Of a stretch of 64,000 nucleotides of DNA, positions 58,701 through 64,000 are shown piece by piece. The DNA is from Sipunculus nudus (lineage: Eukaryota; Annelida; Sipuncula; Golfingiida; Sipunculidae), in the NCBI GenBank assembly GCA_026874595.1, contig CM049314.1, forward strand, positions 75,526,300 through 75,590,299, read 5' to 3'. Position numbers and translations under genes: made by a program. The first letter of the stretch is position 1; every line of letters starts with the position of its first letter. The notes below the pieces were generated by a model. The model worked only from the letters and a program-made list of their open reading frames with translations. It was not told the origin of the DNA and did not search any database.

Positions 58701-59416
58701 CTGATCAGATTTAGTTCATGCTCTTTTGAAAATTGAATTTTTTACAGGATTTTATTTCAGTTAATAATTTAAATGTGTATTATTATACTTCAGCTACTCC
58801 ACTTTCCATCCTTGTTCTATAACTGAAAAGGCTTCATACATTTTCATGGTTATTTGTACACATATCACTCTCATGTGGCTGAAATAATGATACTTTTAGA
58901 AAAATTTGATCATGAGAGGCTCCTGTATCTTCGATATAGTCCAAAAAAGGCACAGTATTAGTTCGGCAAATATATATTTAAGATTTGATTATCACCGGTT
59001 AGCACCAAGTTTATTTGGCATTTGCTAAAGTTTCCCCAAATTCAGCTGAGTGACATGACCCATGGTTCCCTTGTTTCATGATGTCATCAATAAAATCTTG
59101 AAAATATGATCTTCTACACATGTAAGGACCCTGTTATTACCGTAAATGTTGAAACATTAAAATTTTACAGTATTTTGTTACTTTATTTCAGGTTGTTCAC
59201 AGGGAGACTCACAGAGAGAAGCTGGTCTGTGACTGTGATCATTTGACGGAGTTTTCTGGGAATTTGTTCACGGCCACTAACAGCCTATTTGGTAGGATTG
59301 ATATATCGACAACTTCAAAAGTCCCAGTTGTCTTATGCTTCCTCGGCCTTACGTGGACTCTCTATTTTATCTTGATGGTATGGGCTCGACAAAGAGACAA
59401 GGATGATAGTCACAAG
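30238..59416 (+). CDS. Polycystin-1/REJ-family receptor, partial gene (12 exons, 777 codons)
   Basis: Twelve exons join with matching phases and AG/GT borders into one open frame. Order: REJ region (exons 1-4), helical and charged linker (exons 5-8), GAIN-like region (exons 9-11), GPS and TM1 (exon 12). The GPS is split over the last intron: W (54960) and GC in exon 11, C-x-C-x-H-L-T in exon 12. In the polycystin-1 family such receptors self-cleave at HL|T in the ER and work at cilia, sperm or sensory membranes with TRPP channels. The PLAT domain and remaining transmembrane segments expected of the family are not in the window; neither is the start. PKD1, PKD1L2 and suREJ-type members cannot be told apart with this part alone. 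No stop or frameshift is present, so the gene looks functional. Confidence 0.88.
30525..31412 (+). repeat. Intronic minisatellite 1, unit about 29-30 bp, about 30 copies
   Basis: Unit approximates GGACATATTTAATAAATGGCAAAAGTCT. A higher-order duplication of about 254 bp is visible: the odd unit GTATGTATTCAGTAAATGG occurs near 30816 and again near 31070. It lies in the intron between exons 1 and 2. Confidence 0.9.
31896..32102 (+). CDS. Polycystin-like exon 2 (REJ core)
   Basis: Acceptor CCCTTTCAG, donor TC|GTAAGT. 207 bp, phase 1 at both ends. Translation contains GKCEVSPTEGTALSDAF and SMSCSGYKDEDEPVDFYF, the most conserved REJ-domain segment: the Cys pair, a G-AL-T-F-like run and a D-D-P turn. 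This is the clearest single piece of family evidence apart from the GPS. Confidence 0.92.
33085..33345 (+). mobile_element. tRNA-derived SINE-like sequence
   Basis: A-box-like GGGGTAGAGCATGGGCC and B-box-like GTGAGTTCAAATCTC lie about 40 nt apart with an anticodon-arm-like segment between. The downstream part has no coding potential. At 33348-33480 a direct duplication of about 88 bp follows (GCCTGGTTAACACCA... twice). Confidence 0.5.
34045..34190 (+). CDS. Polycystin-like exon 3 (REJ region)
   Basis: Acceptor TTTTCCAG, donor AAG|GTAGAG. 146 bp, enters in phase 1 and leaves in phase 0. Encodes LVTLTVTAVDILGASSS, a beta-strand pattern as in PKD/Ig-like folds of the REJ module. Confidence 0.85.
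34447..34579 (+). CDS. Polycystin-like exon 4
   Basis: Acceptor ACCTGTAG, donor CAG|GTAATA. 133 bp, phase 0 in, phase 1 out. Encodes a V-L-P-V start and two N-glycosylation sequons (NGS and NTT). The open frame read past the donor is intronic. Confidence 0.82.
35779..35864 (+). CDS. Polycystin-like exon 5
   Basis: Acceptor TTTATACAG, donor CAG|GTAATT. 86 bp, phase 1 in, phase 0 out. Encodes an alanine- and leucine-rich helix (ALIATVAATLNSLQ) and then a charged segment. Confidence 0.82.
36865..36993 (+). CDS. Polycystin-like exon 6 (basic helix; seed of a minisatellite)
   Basis: Acceptor CATTGACAG, donor CAG|GTAAAT. 129 bp, phase 0 at both ends. Encodes a strongly basic amphipathic segment (IRNLRMRDSL, KSRAAAVRKA). 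The last 48 nt of the exon match the unit of the minisatellite that follows in the intron, so the exon end is itself the first repeat unit. Confidence 0.82.
36946..37635 (+). repeat. Intronic minisatellite 2, units 54 and 29 bp, derived from exon 6 end and splice donor
   Basis: Unit reads GTAAATGTCCACAAGGCTAC, then CTCAAACACACACAAAATAG, then CTACTGAAACCCAG. Shorter 29-bp units occur near 37108 and 37450-37570. CAGGTAAATG or one-base variants (TAGG, GAGG, GGGTAAATG) recur at least seven times. Coding copy: from GTCCGCAAGGCTACATCAAA at 36946 to the exon end. Confidence 0.88.
37838..39646 (+). repeat. Repeat family Z copy: hairpin, CCGT stretch and roughly 300-bp tandem units
   Basis: Begins after a T-tract with hairpin AGCCCTCAGCC-CTTA-GGCTGATGGGCT (37838-37864), then TGTCCGTCCGTCCGG. 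Units then start near 37914, 38215 and 38515 (TTGTGAGCG-GATATCTCGAAAAGGATTCAC) and carry GTGGCGCCACCT (38150; variant at 38455). The right end reads GATCTCTTGTT at about 39637-39646. No coding signal. Confidence 0.65.
39525..40070 (+). repeat. Tandem duplication of about 270-280 bp that includes the exon 7 acceptor
   Basis: Segment about 39525-39803 is repeated as 39804-40070. The right edge of each copy carries the intron end TTTCATTATTACA and the first 32 nt of exon 7. In the upstream copy the acceptor AG (CAG|CTGTTTGCGG) reads CAA|ATGTTTGTGG, so this decoy exon start lacks AG. Confidence 0.85.
40039..40139 (+). CDS. Polycystin-like exon 7
   Basis: Acceptor TTATTACAG, donor GA|GTAAGT. 101 bp, phase 0 in, phase 2 out. 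Encodes a helical stretch (LFAAEEISSLSHRLTSVI). Confidence 0.83.
40711..40790. repeat. (TA)n microsatellite
   Basis: About 80 bp of TA dinucleotides. Confidence 0.92.
40809..40935 (+). mobile_element. Fragment of a TA-flanked pogo/Tigger-like element (left end only)
   Basis: TA|CAGTAAAACCTGGCCTTACG at 40807 onwards resembles the left end of Tc1/mariner-pogo elements, whose ends often read CAGT-AACCT-GTTA. No matching right end was found. Confidence 0.3.
41080..41410 (+). repeat. Two diverged tandem units of about 170 bp
   Basis: ATGACGCGATA-TCA-AA-GTGT (about 41129 and 41281) and AGCAGG-GCAA-CATGGGTCTC (about 41180 and 41333) recur in the same order. Confidence 0.5.
41441..41591 (+). CDS. 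Polycystin-like exon 8
   Basis: Acceptor CTTCTTCCAG, donor AAG|GTTAGT. 151 bp, phase 2 in, phase 0 out. Encodes a helix-rich segment (LTNVLDASLYILERVTHM) with sequons NTT and NIT. Confidence 0.84.
42072..42356 (+). CDS. Polycystin-like exon 9 (start of GAIN-like region)
   Basis: Acceptor CTCATTTCAG, donor CAC|GTAAGT. 285 bp, phase 0 at both ends. Encodes INDLVNTVTEIQVVGQEG, then alternating strands, as expected of the helix-to-strand change leading into a GAIN domain. Confidence 0.86.
42470..43345 (+). repeat. Intronic minisatellite 3, unit about 72 bp, about 12 copies
   Basis: Unit approximates TTTCCTGATGTGGCTATATT, then CAGAGGGTTGTAGC, CTGTCCATGGTTGGTGG and TTTTCCCCTGGTCATCTGG. Open frames across it are artefacts. 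Confidence 0.85.
43540..44400 (+). repeat. Intronic minisatellite 4, unit 29 bp, about 29 copies
   Basis: Unit TGTATCATGTAAGAACTC plus TGCTGCAGACA, with the common variants GTTAGAATTC and CTACAG. The copies are nearly identical. Each unit carries CTGCAG and ACATGT, both palindromes. Confidence 0.93.
44494..47230 (+). repeat. Repeat family Z-like copy: hairpin plus roughly 288-bp AGGTCA array
   Basis: Begins with hairpin GTATCCCCAGAC-AAA-GTCGGGGGATAC (about 44494-44520). Then come degenerate units with CATGACCTTTAC and GGTGGCGCCACC (44811), and from about 45120 a tandem array of about 288 bp per unit. TCATGAGGTCAAAGGTCAAG occurs near 45142, 45429, 45717, 46005, 46295, 46580, 46871 and 47160. 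Each unit also carries TCACAAGGTCAAAGGT midway. Confidence 0.85.
47994..48147 (+). CDS. Polycystin-like exon 10
   Basis: Acceptor AAATACAG, donor CAG|GTGAGC. 154 bp, phase 0 in, phase 1 out. Encodes FWMEKNPHAW and then a V-S-T-S-M-I-G-M-V-L-K-D run, the conserved strand with NP-x-W found before the GPS in polycystin-1-like proteins. A second GT 14 nt downstream (AAG|GTCAGT) would break the phase. Confidence 0.88.
48185..48880 (+). repeat. Intronic minisatellite 5, unit 30 bp, about 23 copies
   Basis: Unit CTGATGTGTGGTGGAGTAAA plus CTACACTGGG, diverging toward the right end. It begins about 40 nt after the exon 10 donor. Confidence 0.92.
49734..50435. mobile_element. TA-flanked pogo/Tigger-like non-autonomous element
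   Basis: The left end TA|CAGTCAAGTCTCGTTATA and the right end TATAACCAGACTTGACTG|TA are inverted repeats of about 22 bp with a few mismatches, 702 bp apart. Flanking TA at 49732-49733 and 50436-50437 is the target duplication of Tc1/mariner-type elements. It sits inside the DIRS-like region, so it is the younger insertion. No transposase frame. Confidence 0.75.
51148..51633 (+). pseudogene. gag-like ORF of the DIRS-type element, interrupted by a stop
   Basis: 162 codons of acidic, coiled-coil-like protein ending in NLTVPRVSKEI. In DIRS/Ngaro-type elements of invertebrates this position reads VPRVNPEIW. Here the next codon is TAG, and the frame stays open afterwards (TKLRIDSKLRNNRMRKA to 51705), so one nonsense change appears to separate the parts. 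Family assignment comes from recall of the motif, not from a search. Confidence 0.6.
52355..52610 (+). pseudogene. RNase H C-terminal region of the DIRS-type element
   Basis: The frame gives ATHIPGVANLGADALSRQHN and EWQLD. After a frame shift it gives SWRPDPEALAVDAFSVKW near 52549-52602 and FAFPPFSIL near 52615-52640. These are hallmark residues of the RT/RNase H tail in DIRS and Ngaro elements. Broken by frameshifts. Confidence 0.65.
52755..53230 (+). pseudogene. Tyrosine recombinase relic of the DIRS-type element
   Basis: LKQLSYKLLTLLALLTGQRG carries the first catalytic Arg (near 52818). VSRDTISRWLKDA and TPHSRRAAAT (53142-53171) carry the H-x-x-R pair. A following VPLDTVLKTA appears after a frame shift. 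The final Tyr could not be placed. Several stops. Confidence 0.6.
53510..53980 (+). repeat. Diverged short repeats with CCATATATGG cores
   Basis: Units of about 31 bp (GTACCATATATGGTAAAGTC-GCCATACT) at about 53863-53975 give CCATATATGG at 53868, 53899 and 53930. Related words occur at 53510-53590. Confidence 0.7.
54141..54412. mobile_element. TA-flanked small DNA element (pogo/Tigger-like MITE)
   Basis: Left end TA|CAGTCAATCTCGAATATCC; right end GGGTTCTACTG|TA. 272 bp. Ends match only in the outer bases, but flanking TA on both sides and the CAGT start agree with Tc1/mariner-type elements. Confidence 0.45.
54499..54980 (+). CDS. Polycystin-like exon 11 (GAIN-like region, first half of GPS)
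   Basis: Acceptor TTTTATTACAG, donor CAG|GTGGGT. 482 bp, phase 1 in, phase 0 out; the largest exon seen. Encodes beta-rich sequence with LILLEYQVP and YSVVFEP. It ends in WDKIELRWSTQGCQ, which supplies the Trp and Gly-Cys of the GPS motif. Confidence 0.9.
55331..55540 (+). mobile_element. tRNA-derived SINE-like sequence
   Basis: A-box-like TGGTTTGGGCGC (55354-55365), an anticodon-arm-like CTTGCAA segment and B-box-like GGTTTGATTCCC (55388-55399) are spaced as in a tRNA. The body follows, with AGGAGTGAATGGGAACTGG. Confidence 0.55.
56031..59075 (+). repeat. Dispersed repeat family X, copy 2 (interrupted by a MITE)
   Basis: Begins near GTCAGCTGAGCTATAGTCATG and GTCTGTCCAGAGGTCCGG. From about 56380 it follows copy 1 (6400-7795) on both sides of the 56525-57919 insertion. 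Ends CAGCTGAGTGACATGACCCA...CCCTTGTT at about 59042-59073. Confidence 0.7.
56525..57919. mobile_element. 1395-bp DNA element with about 25-bp TIRs and TA target duplication
   Basis: Left end TA|CCGTAAAATCTCCACTTAAA and right end TTTAAGTGGAGATTTTACGG|TA are perfect inverse copies extending to AACCGC. A second nearby GCGGTTTTAATC occurs inside the right end. The related locus at about 6635-6655 lacks the insert. Open frames at 57007-57266 on both strands have no recognised domain. Confidence 0.85.
59192..59416 (+). CDS. Polycystin-like exon 12 (GPS cleavage site and TM1)
   Basis: Acceptor CTTTATTTCAG, donor AAG|GTATGG. 225 bp, phase 0 at both ends. Residues 13-21 read CDCDHLTEF, the GPS core, with predicted self-cleavage between Leu and Thr (59245/59246). 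The tethered segment up to residue 43 is followed by a hydrophobic helix (residues 44-64) and a basic/charged cytosolic turn (ARQRDKDD). A PLAT domain should follow in the next exons of this family. Confidence 0.93.
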
Positions 59417-59879
59417 GTATGGTCTTTCACATTTTTATTGTAAGCCAGTGTAAGGTGGGCCATGCTGTTGTAAGAATGTAGAACTTTTTGGAAATTGATA
59501 TTTTGGAATCGGACATTCGGACAGGCCTTTTTTCAAGCGAGACGTTACAAACAGACCAATGTTATTACAAAAATATTTTCCGAAATGTCATAGTGTGGAA
59601 TGTCCAAGTCCGAAATGTCTGTGTTCGAAATGACCGTCTAGCCAATTGGAACCATGATTACATAAGGACGAGGTTCGGAAGCGGTGTGTGTTATACTTGT
59701 TTATTTGAGCCAAGGACGATTACAATTTACAAGTCATTATAAAGTTAAAGTAAATTATGAAAAAGTAGGCCGACACCGTGGCTGCAATGGTGATACATAA
59801 AAGTGATATACTGGTGTTAAATAACGGTAGAGCCAATAAAACGTGTGATAAGGTGCCTTAACAAACTAGTTTCAAGTTA

Positions 59880-60235
59880 ATCTATATATTAATAGCGTAA
59901 GGCGATTTTTGTGATTTTCCGTATCTCCTCTGATACCGCCGTACGGATTGCCGAAATTTTCTACATACATATGCTCTGGGTTTGTCCGAAGAGATTCCAC
60001 CCCCTTTTATTTGCAATATTTGCATATTACCTGCATAATTAATGATTTTAATATTTGCACCCCCGTGGGCACCTCTTTTCTTTGTGTCTTTGGGCCCGGT
60101 AACACAATGGCCATAGGGTGTGTGATGGCGGGACAGAGTTTTACTCCGGGGGCCCTATCTGGGGTTTTCTCACATTTCGTGGTGACCGGCCCGAAATAAT
60201 CCGCATTGGTGATCCCTTCTCAAAAGGCAACCTCC
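59880..60235 (+). repeat. Dispersed repeat family W, copy 1
   Basis: TCTATATATTAATAGCGTAA, then GGATTGCCGAAATTTTCTAC, TTTTCTTTGTGTCTT, GGGGGCCCTATCTGGGG and GACCGGCCCGAAATAATCC. Same order at 61690-62030. Confidence 0.85.
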
Positions 60236-60341
60236 GCGCAGCGAAAAGGTCTATTGTGCACAAGGGAATCTCGCGTGAGGAGAATGCTCAAAAGGGGGCT
60301 TTTTTAAAGAATGAAAATTTTCCAAACGGTAGTGAATGCAG

Positions 60342-61293
60342 GGCAGTGTGTAAAACCCGGACCCCACAGTCCCCTGACCCCAAAAACCAATTTCCTCATT
60401 TTCCATTATTTATATCAATCACCACTATTGCTGATGTAAGAACAGAGCTAAGTCCCTAAATGTTGCAGCTTTGTAAATGACCAATTCACTGAAAGATTTA
60501 AATTTACAAAAATATTTCGATGAAGACGGACCTCATTTACTTGACTTTGCTGACTGTTCCATTTTGACGAACCCCAGTAACCACCACTTATATTTTTATT
60601 TATGACTAAAAGAGGAGGAAAAATTAGCTCTCATGTCACACACTAAATATAATTATTTGTTATTTTAAATGAAAATATAATAGTACGGGCACGCTGTAGG
60701 AGATTTATTTGAAGTGCACTAACAGTCGTTGCGGACCGGAGACTGAGCTCTTCCACATAACAACAGGTTTCGTGTTCCATTCATAACAACCATGCAATTT
60801 AAAGTTGGCAATAATATAAATACCGAGAGGAATTGTTGATTACATGCATTTCAAGCAACTACAGGTTCCAAAATAATGATTTTGTAAATGTTTTTAATTA
60901 TACTTTTTAAAACGCTACACAAATTAAATAAATAGCAAATATAAATTATGAATAAAAACTGAGACAAAAATGTAAAAATACAGATAAAAACACAACAATA
61001 AATCACATAGGTGTTTTGGCTAAACGTAATGTGAAAATATGTGCTAAAGTAAAACAACGAGTAAACGGGGTCCGTGTAATCCATGAGGTCCGTGCGCAAG
61101 GGTCCGTAAGTGTTAATTATCAAATTTTGTTGCAAAACAGTATTTTTTTGTTTTAACCAAACATAATAAAATATGTCTTTAGATACGTTTATGCTAAAAT
61201 ATCTGGACAAATTACCATGAGAGTTTAAGAATTACAGATTTTTCTTGGGGTCCGGGATCCGGAGTCTGTGGGGTCCGGGTTTTACACACTGCC
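60342..61293. mobile_element. 952-bp non-autonomous DNA element with 28-bp TIRs and 8-9 bp target duplication
   Basis: GGCAGTGTGTAAAACCCGGA at the left end (TIR continues to CCCCACAG, 28 bp) is matched by the inverse at 61266-61293. TGAATGCAG flanks both sides (60333-60341 and 61294-61302). An 8-bp duplication would suggest hAT, a 9-bp one MULE; the perfect TIR length favours 9. The centre is non-coding. Confidence 0.85.
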
Positions 61294-61689
61294 TGAATGC
61301 AGTGACTGTCTTACTCAGAAACACAGGAAAGGTCTTTGGGAGTGCGTGATATTTAAAAATATATACAGCCATTAAATGTACCACATAATATAATGCTACC
61401 ACAAACTTTTGCGCAGCGGGATTGCCTAACCATGTGAATGCCGGATTTTTTTGCGTGATACAGAAATGCAATTATCGAGAACACGTCTCAGCGCTATACT
61501 GTACTACCATCCAAGATAACAGGTTCCTTTACTGGCGGATTGACGGGCTCGGATGGCAGCTTTAAATGGCGATGTTCAGCATTATATATTTTCATATAAA
61601 AATGATTTCATTTATCATACCAAGTTCTTCGAAAATTCTCCGGCCAATCCCTTTGCTTAAATAAGAGTTTTATACATAACACCATGCTT

Positions 61690-62030
61690 ATAATGGATCT
61701 ATATATTAAAAGCGTAACGCGATTTGTGTGATTTTTCCACATCTCCTCTGACACCACGGATTGCCGAAATTTTCTACATACATATGCTCCGGGTTTTTCC
61801 AAAGAAATTCCACCCATTTTTATTTGCGTATAACGTGCATAATTAATAATTTTAAAATTTGCTCCCCCGAGGCCGCCTCTTTTCTTTGTGTCTTCGGGTC
61901 AGGTAACACAATGGCCATAGAGTGTGTGATGAAGGGACAGTTTTACTCCGGGGGCCCTATCTGGGGATTCCTTACATTTAGCAGTGACCGGCCCGAAATA
62001 ATCCCCATCGGCGATCCCTTCTCAAAAGGG
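61690..62030 (+). repeat. Dispersed repeat family W, copy 2
   Basis: Closely similar to 59880-60235 over about 340 bp. The first 50 bp (CTTATAATGGATCTATATAT then TAACGCGATTT) also recur at 63012-63065. Confidence 0.85.
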
Positions 62031-62130
62031 GGATCTTTGAAAGAATTGTTTTGCAGGAGCCCTCTTTGTGGCCTGATATGCTTGAGTGCACATCTACCGG
62101 GTTGAAGGAAATCGTAATGAATAGGCCGAA

Positions 62131-62404
62131 AAAAGGTATGGTTCTCAGACACTTTATATCAGAAACCTGTGAGGCCAGGCGATATTTTACCTTTGTTTTG
62201 TTCATTTCAATAAATATTTCACATGATCAGGGAAAGCATGAAAATAACAGAATTGTTTTGTTATACACGCAAAAGCACATAACAAAGGAAATCTGATCAA
62301 AATTGTATCATTTTATCTTCTTGAAAGATGAAAATCAAAATGAATTTTTTATGCGGGAGGGGGAGTACAATTGACCCGGGCGGTGCCTGAGAACCATACC
62401 TTTT
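62131..62404. mobile_element. MITE-like unit, 274 bp, 18-bp inverted ends
   Basis: AAAAGGTATGGTTCTCAG at 62131-62148 is the inverse of 62387-62404. No target duplication recognised. Confidence 0.5.
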
Positions 62405-63003
62405 ATTGTTTATTTTGTCATATACAGTCCCACTTGGTCGCACGAAGTCCAGGGCCTTGCATGTGATTTATGTCCTTGACAAATATTCACCAACACATGC
62501 AGGCCAAATATGTAACAGATGTAAAATAAATGTTAACCAAATTCACATCGTGGTTGGTTCAGTGTGATGTGTACACGTTGGAGTGGCACCAACAAAGTTG
62601 TAAACACATAATATAGACTTTAAATGTTTTGCAAATCGAGATTTTTTCTCATTACTGCAGTTACAAATATGTAACTCCTGTAAAAATGTATAGTTAATAC
62701 ATTTGTACTGGTATTTGTTTCTTTAACATGCATGTGCCATCTTATTTTCAATCATGTTTATGTAATATTTTTTGTTTTTAAAGACTTTTAATTCTTTAAT
62801 TCAGTATGTATGCTTATTGCGTATAAGTGATGGCCATTGTTGTTACTATTTTCACAACTAAAACTGGTATTTTTGCATTTTTCCTCATAGGTCTATTCCG
62901 TGAATGGTTTCTTTCGTATTTACATGTAATCATGTAATCATCAAGCACTGGGTTCGGGGGACCGTACGCTGTTCCGAAACATGTTCCCAACGCTGTTCTG
63001 AAA
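62405..63003. other. AT-rich non-coding DNA
   Basis: Nothing recognised. Confidence 0.4.
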
Positions 63004-63066
63004 GATATTTATCCACAACACTATACTTATAATGGATCTATATATTAATATCGTAACGCGATTTTT

Positions 63067-64000
63067 TATGCCCCTGCCACAAAGTGGCCGGGGCATATTA
63101 TAAGTTTTACCCATGTCCGTCATTCCGTCCTTCCGTCCTTCCGTCCTTCCGAAATCAAACAGTTGTACAGACTTTTTTTCGCAATGCCTGCAGATATTGG
63201 CCTGATTTTTGGTGTGTGAGCAGATATAGACCAGTTACAGATCGAGTTCGCGTTTCGTCCCGGTTGACCTACTTTTGACCGTTTTACGGCCCCTTAACTT
63301 AGAAAATTTCATGAAAAATAGAAATTTCATGACAAATACACATGTACGGACTTTTTTTTTGCAATGCCTGCAGATATTGGCCTGATTATTGGTGTGTAGG
63401 TAGAAATTGACCAGTTACAGATCGAGTTCGCGTTTTGTCCCAGTTGACCTACTTTTGACTGTTTTACAGCTCCTAAACTTAGAAAATTTCATGAAAAATA
63501 GAATTTTCATGACAAATACACATGTACAGACTTTTTTCCCAATGCCTGCAGATATTGGCCTGATTTTTTGTGTGTGGGCAGATAATGACCAGTTACAGAT
63601 TGAGTTCGCGTTTCGTCCCGGTTGACCTACTTTTGAACGTTTTACGCCTCCTTAACTTAGAAAATTTCATGAAAAATAGAAATATTCATGACAGATACAC
63701 ATGTACGGACTTTTTTTCGCAATGCCTGCAGATATTGGCCTGATTTTTGGTGTGTCGGCAGATATAGACCAGTTACAGATCGAGTTCGCGTTTCGTCCCT
63801 GTTGACCTACTTTTGACCGTTTTACAGCTCCTAAACTTAGAAAATTTCATGAAAAATATGAAATTTCATGACAAATACACATGTACGGACTTTTTTTCGC
63901 AATGCCTGCAGATATTGGCCTGATTTTTGGTGTGTTGGCAGATATTGACCAGTTACAGATCGAGTTCACGTTTTGTCCCAGTTGACCTACTTTTGACCAT
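63067..64000 (+). repeat. Hairpin, CCGTCCTT stretch and 180-bp satellite running off the window
   Basis: Hairpin TATGCCCCTGCCAC-AAA-GTGGCCGGGGCATA (about 63067-63099), then CCGTCCTT repeats (about 63126-63152), then units starting near 63180, 63360, 63539, 63719 and 63899 with CGCAATGCCTGCAGATATTG. Spacing is 179-180 bp. Units contain GATCGAGTTCGCGTTT and CTTAGAAAATTTCATGAAAA. Confidence 0.9.

Overview
This window is nuclear DNA from a metazoan. It is AT-rich, with large introns, many dispersed and satellite-like repeats and few genes. The style of the repeats suggests a mollusc, most likely a bivalve: arrays carrying AGGTCA motifs, a DIRS-type tyrosine-recombinase retroelement, TA-flanked MITEs, and short hairpins followed by CCGT-rich stretches. 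That taxonomic call is inference; no rRNA or mitochondrial marker is present.

Only two protein-coding units can be defended. On the minus strand, 212-3217 is an intact, intronless 1001-codon ORF that fuses a PHD finger, an OTU cysteine protease and a MULE-type DDE transposase domain. On the plus strand, twelve exons between 30238 and 59416 form part of one gene. They give 777 codons with every intron phase compatible. The product is a polycystin-1/REJ-family receptor: REJ region, helical linker, GAIN-like region, GPS cleavage site (HL|T) and the first transmembrane helix. Both ends of the gene lie outside the exons found. The first exon seen begins in mid-codon, and the last ends in phase 0 with no PLAT exon visible before position 64000.

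Layout: 1-3217 MULE-OTU ORF; 3218-30237 non-coding, containing a MITE-like element, palindromic and CRE-like sites, a CCAAT/Sp1/NRF1/E2F-like promoter candidate (11234-11346), a decayed non-LTR retrotransposon tail, a 1.9-kb foldback element (15316-17251), and two copies of a long repeat (19690-22050 and 24133-28871), the second with an expanded internal array. From 30238 to 59416 lies the polycystin-like gene. Its introns hold five minisatellites, a roughly 288-bp array, a degraded DIRS-like element, tRNA-derived SINE-like sequences and TA-flanked DNA elements. From 59417 to 64000 lies intron or downstream sequence with a duplicated repeat, a MITE with clear target-site duplication, and a 180-bp satellite that runs off the window.

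The most notable structures are (1) a minisatellite whose unit is the 3' end of a coding exon plus its splice donor, (2) a tandem duplication that copied a splice acceptor and 32 nt of the next exon, with the copied AG lost, (3) a MITE insertion confirmed by a related unoccupied site 50 kb away, (4) the array of nuclear-receptor-like half sites, and (5) a shared hairpin-plus-array plan in several otherwise unrelated repeats.
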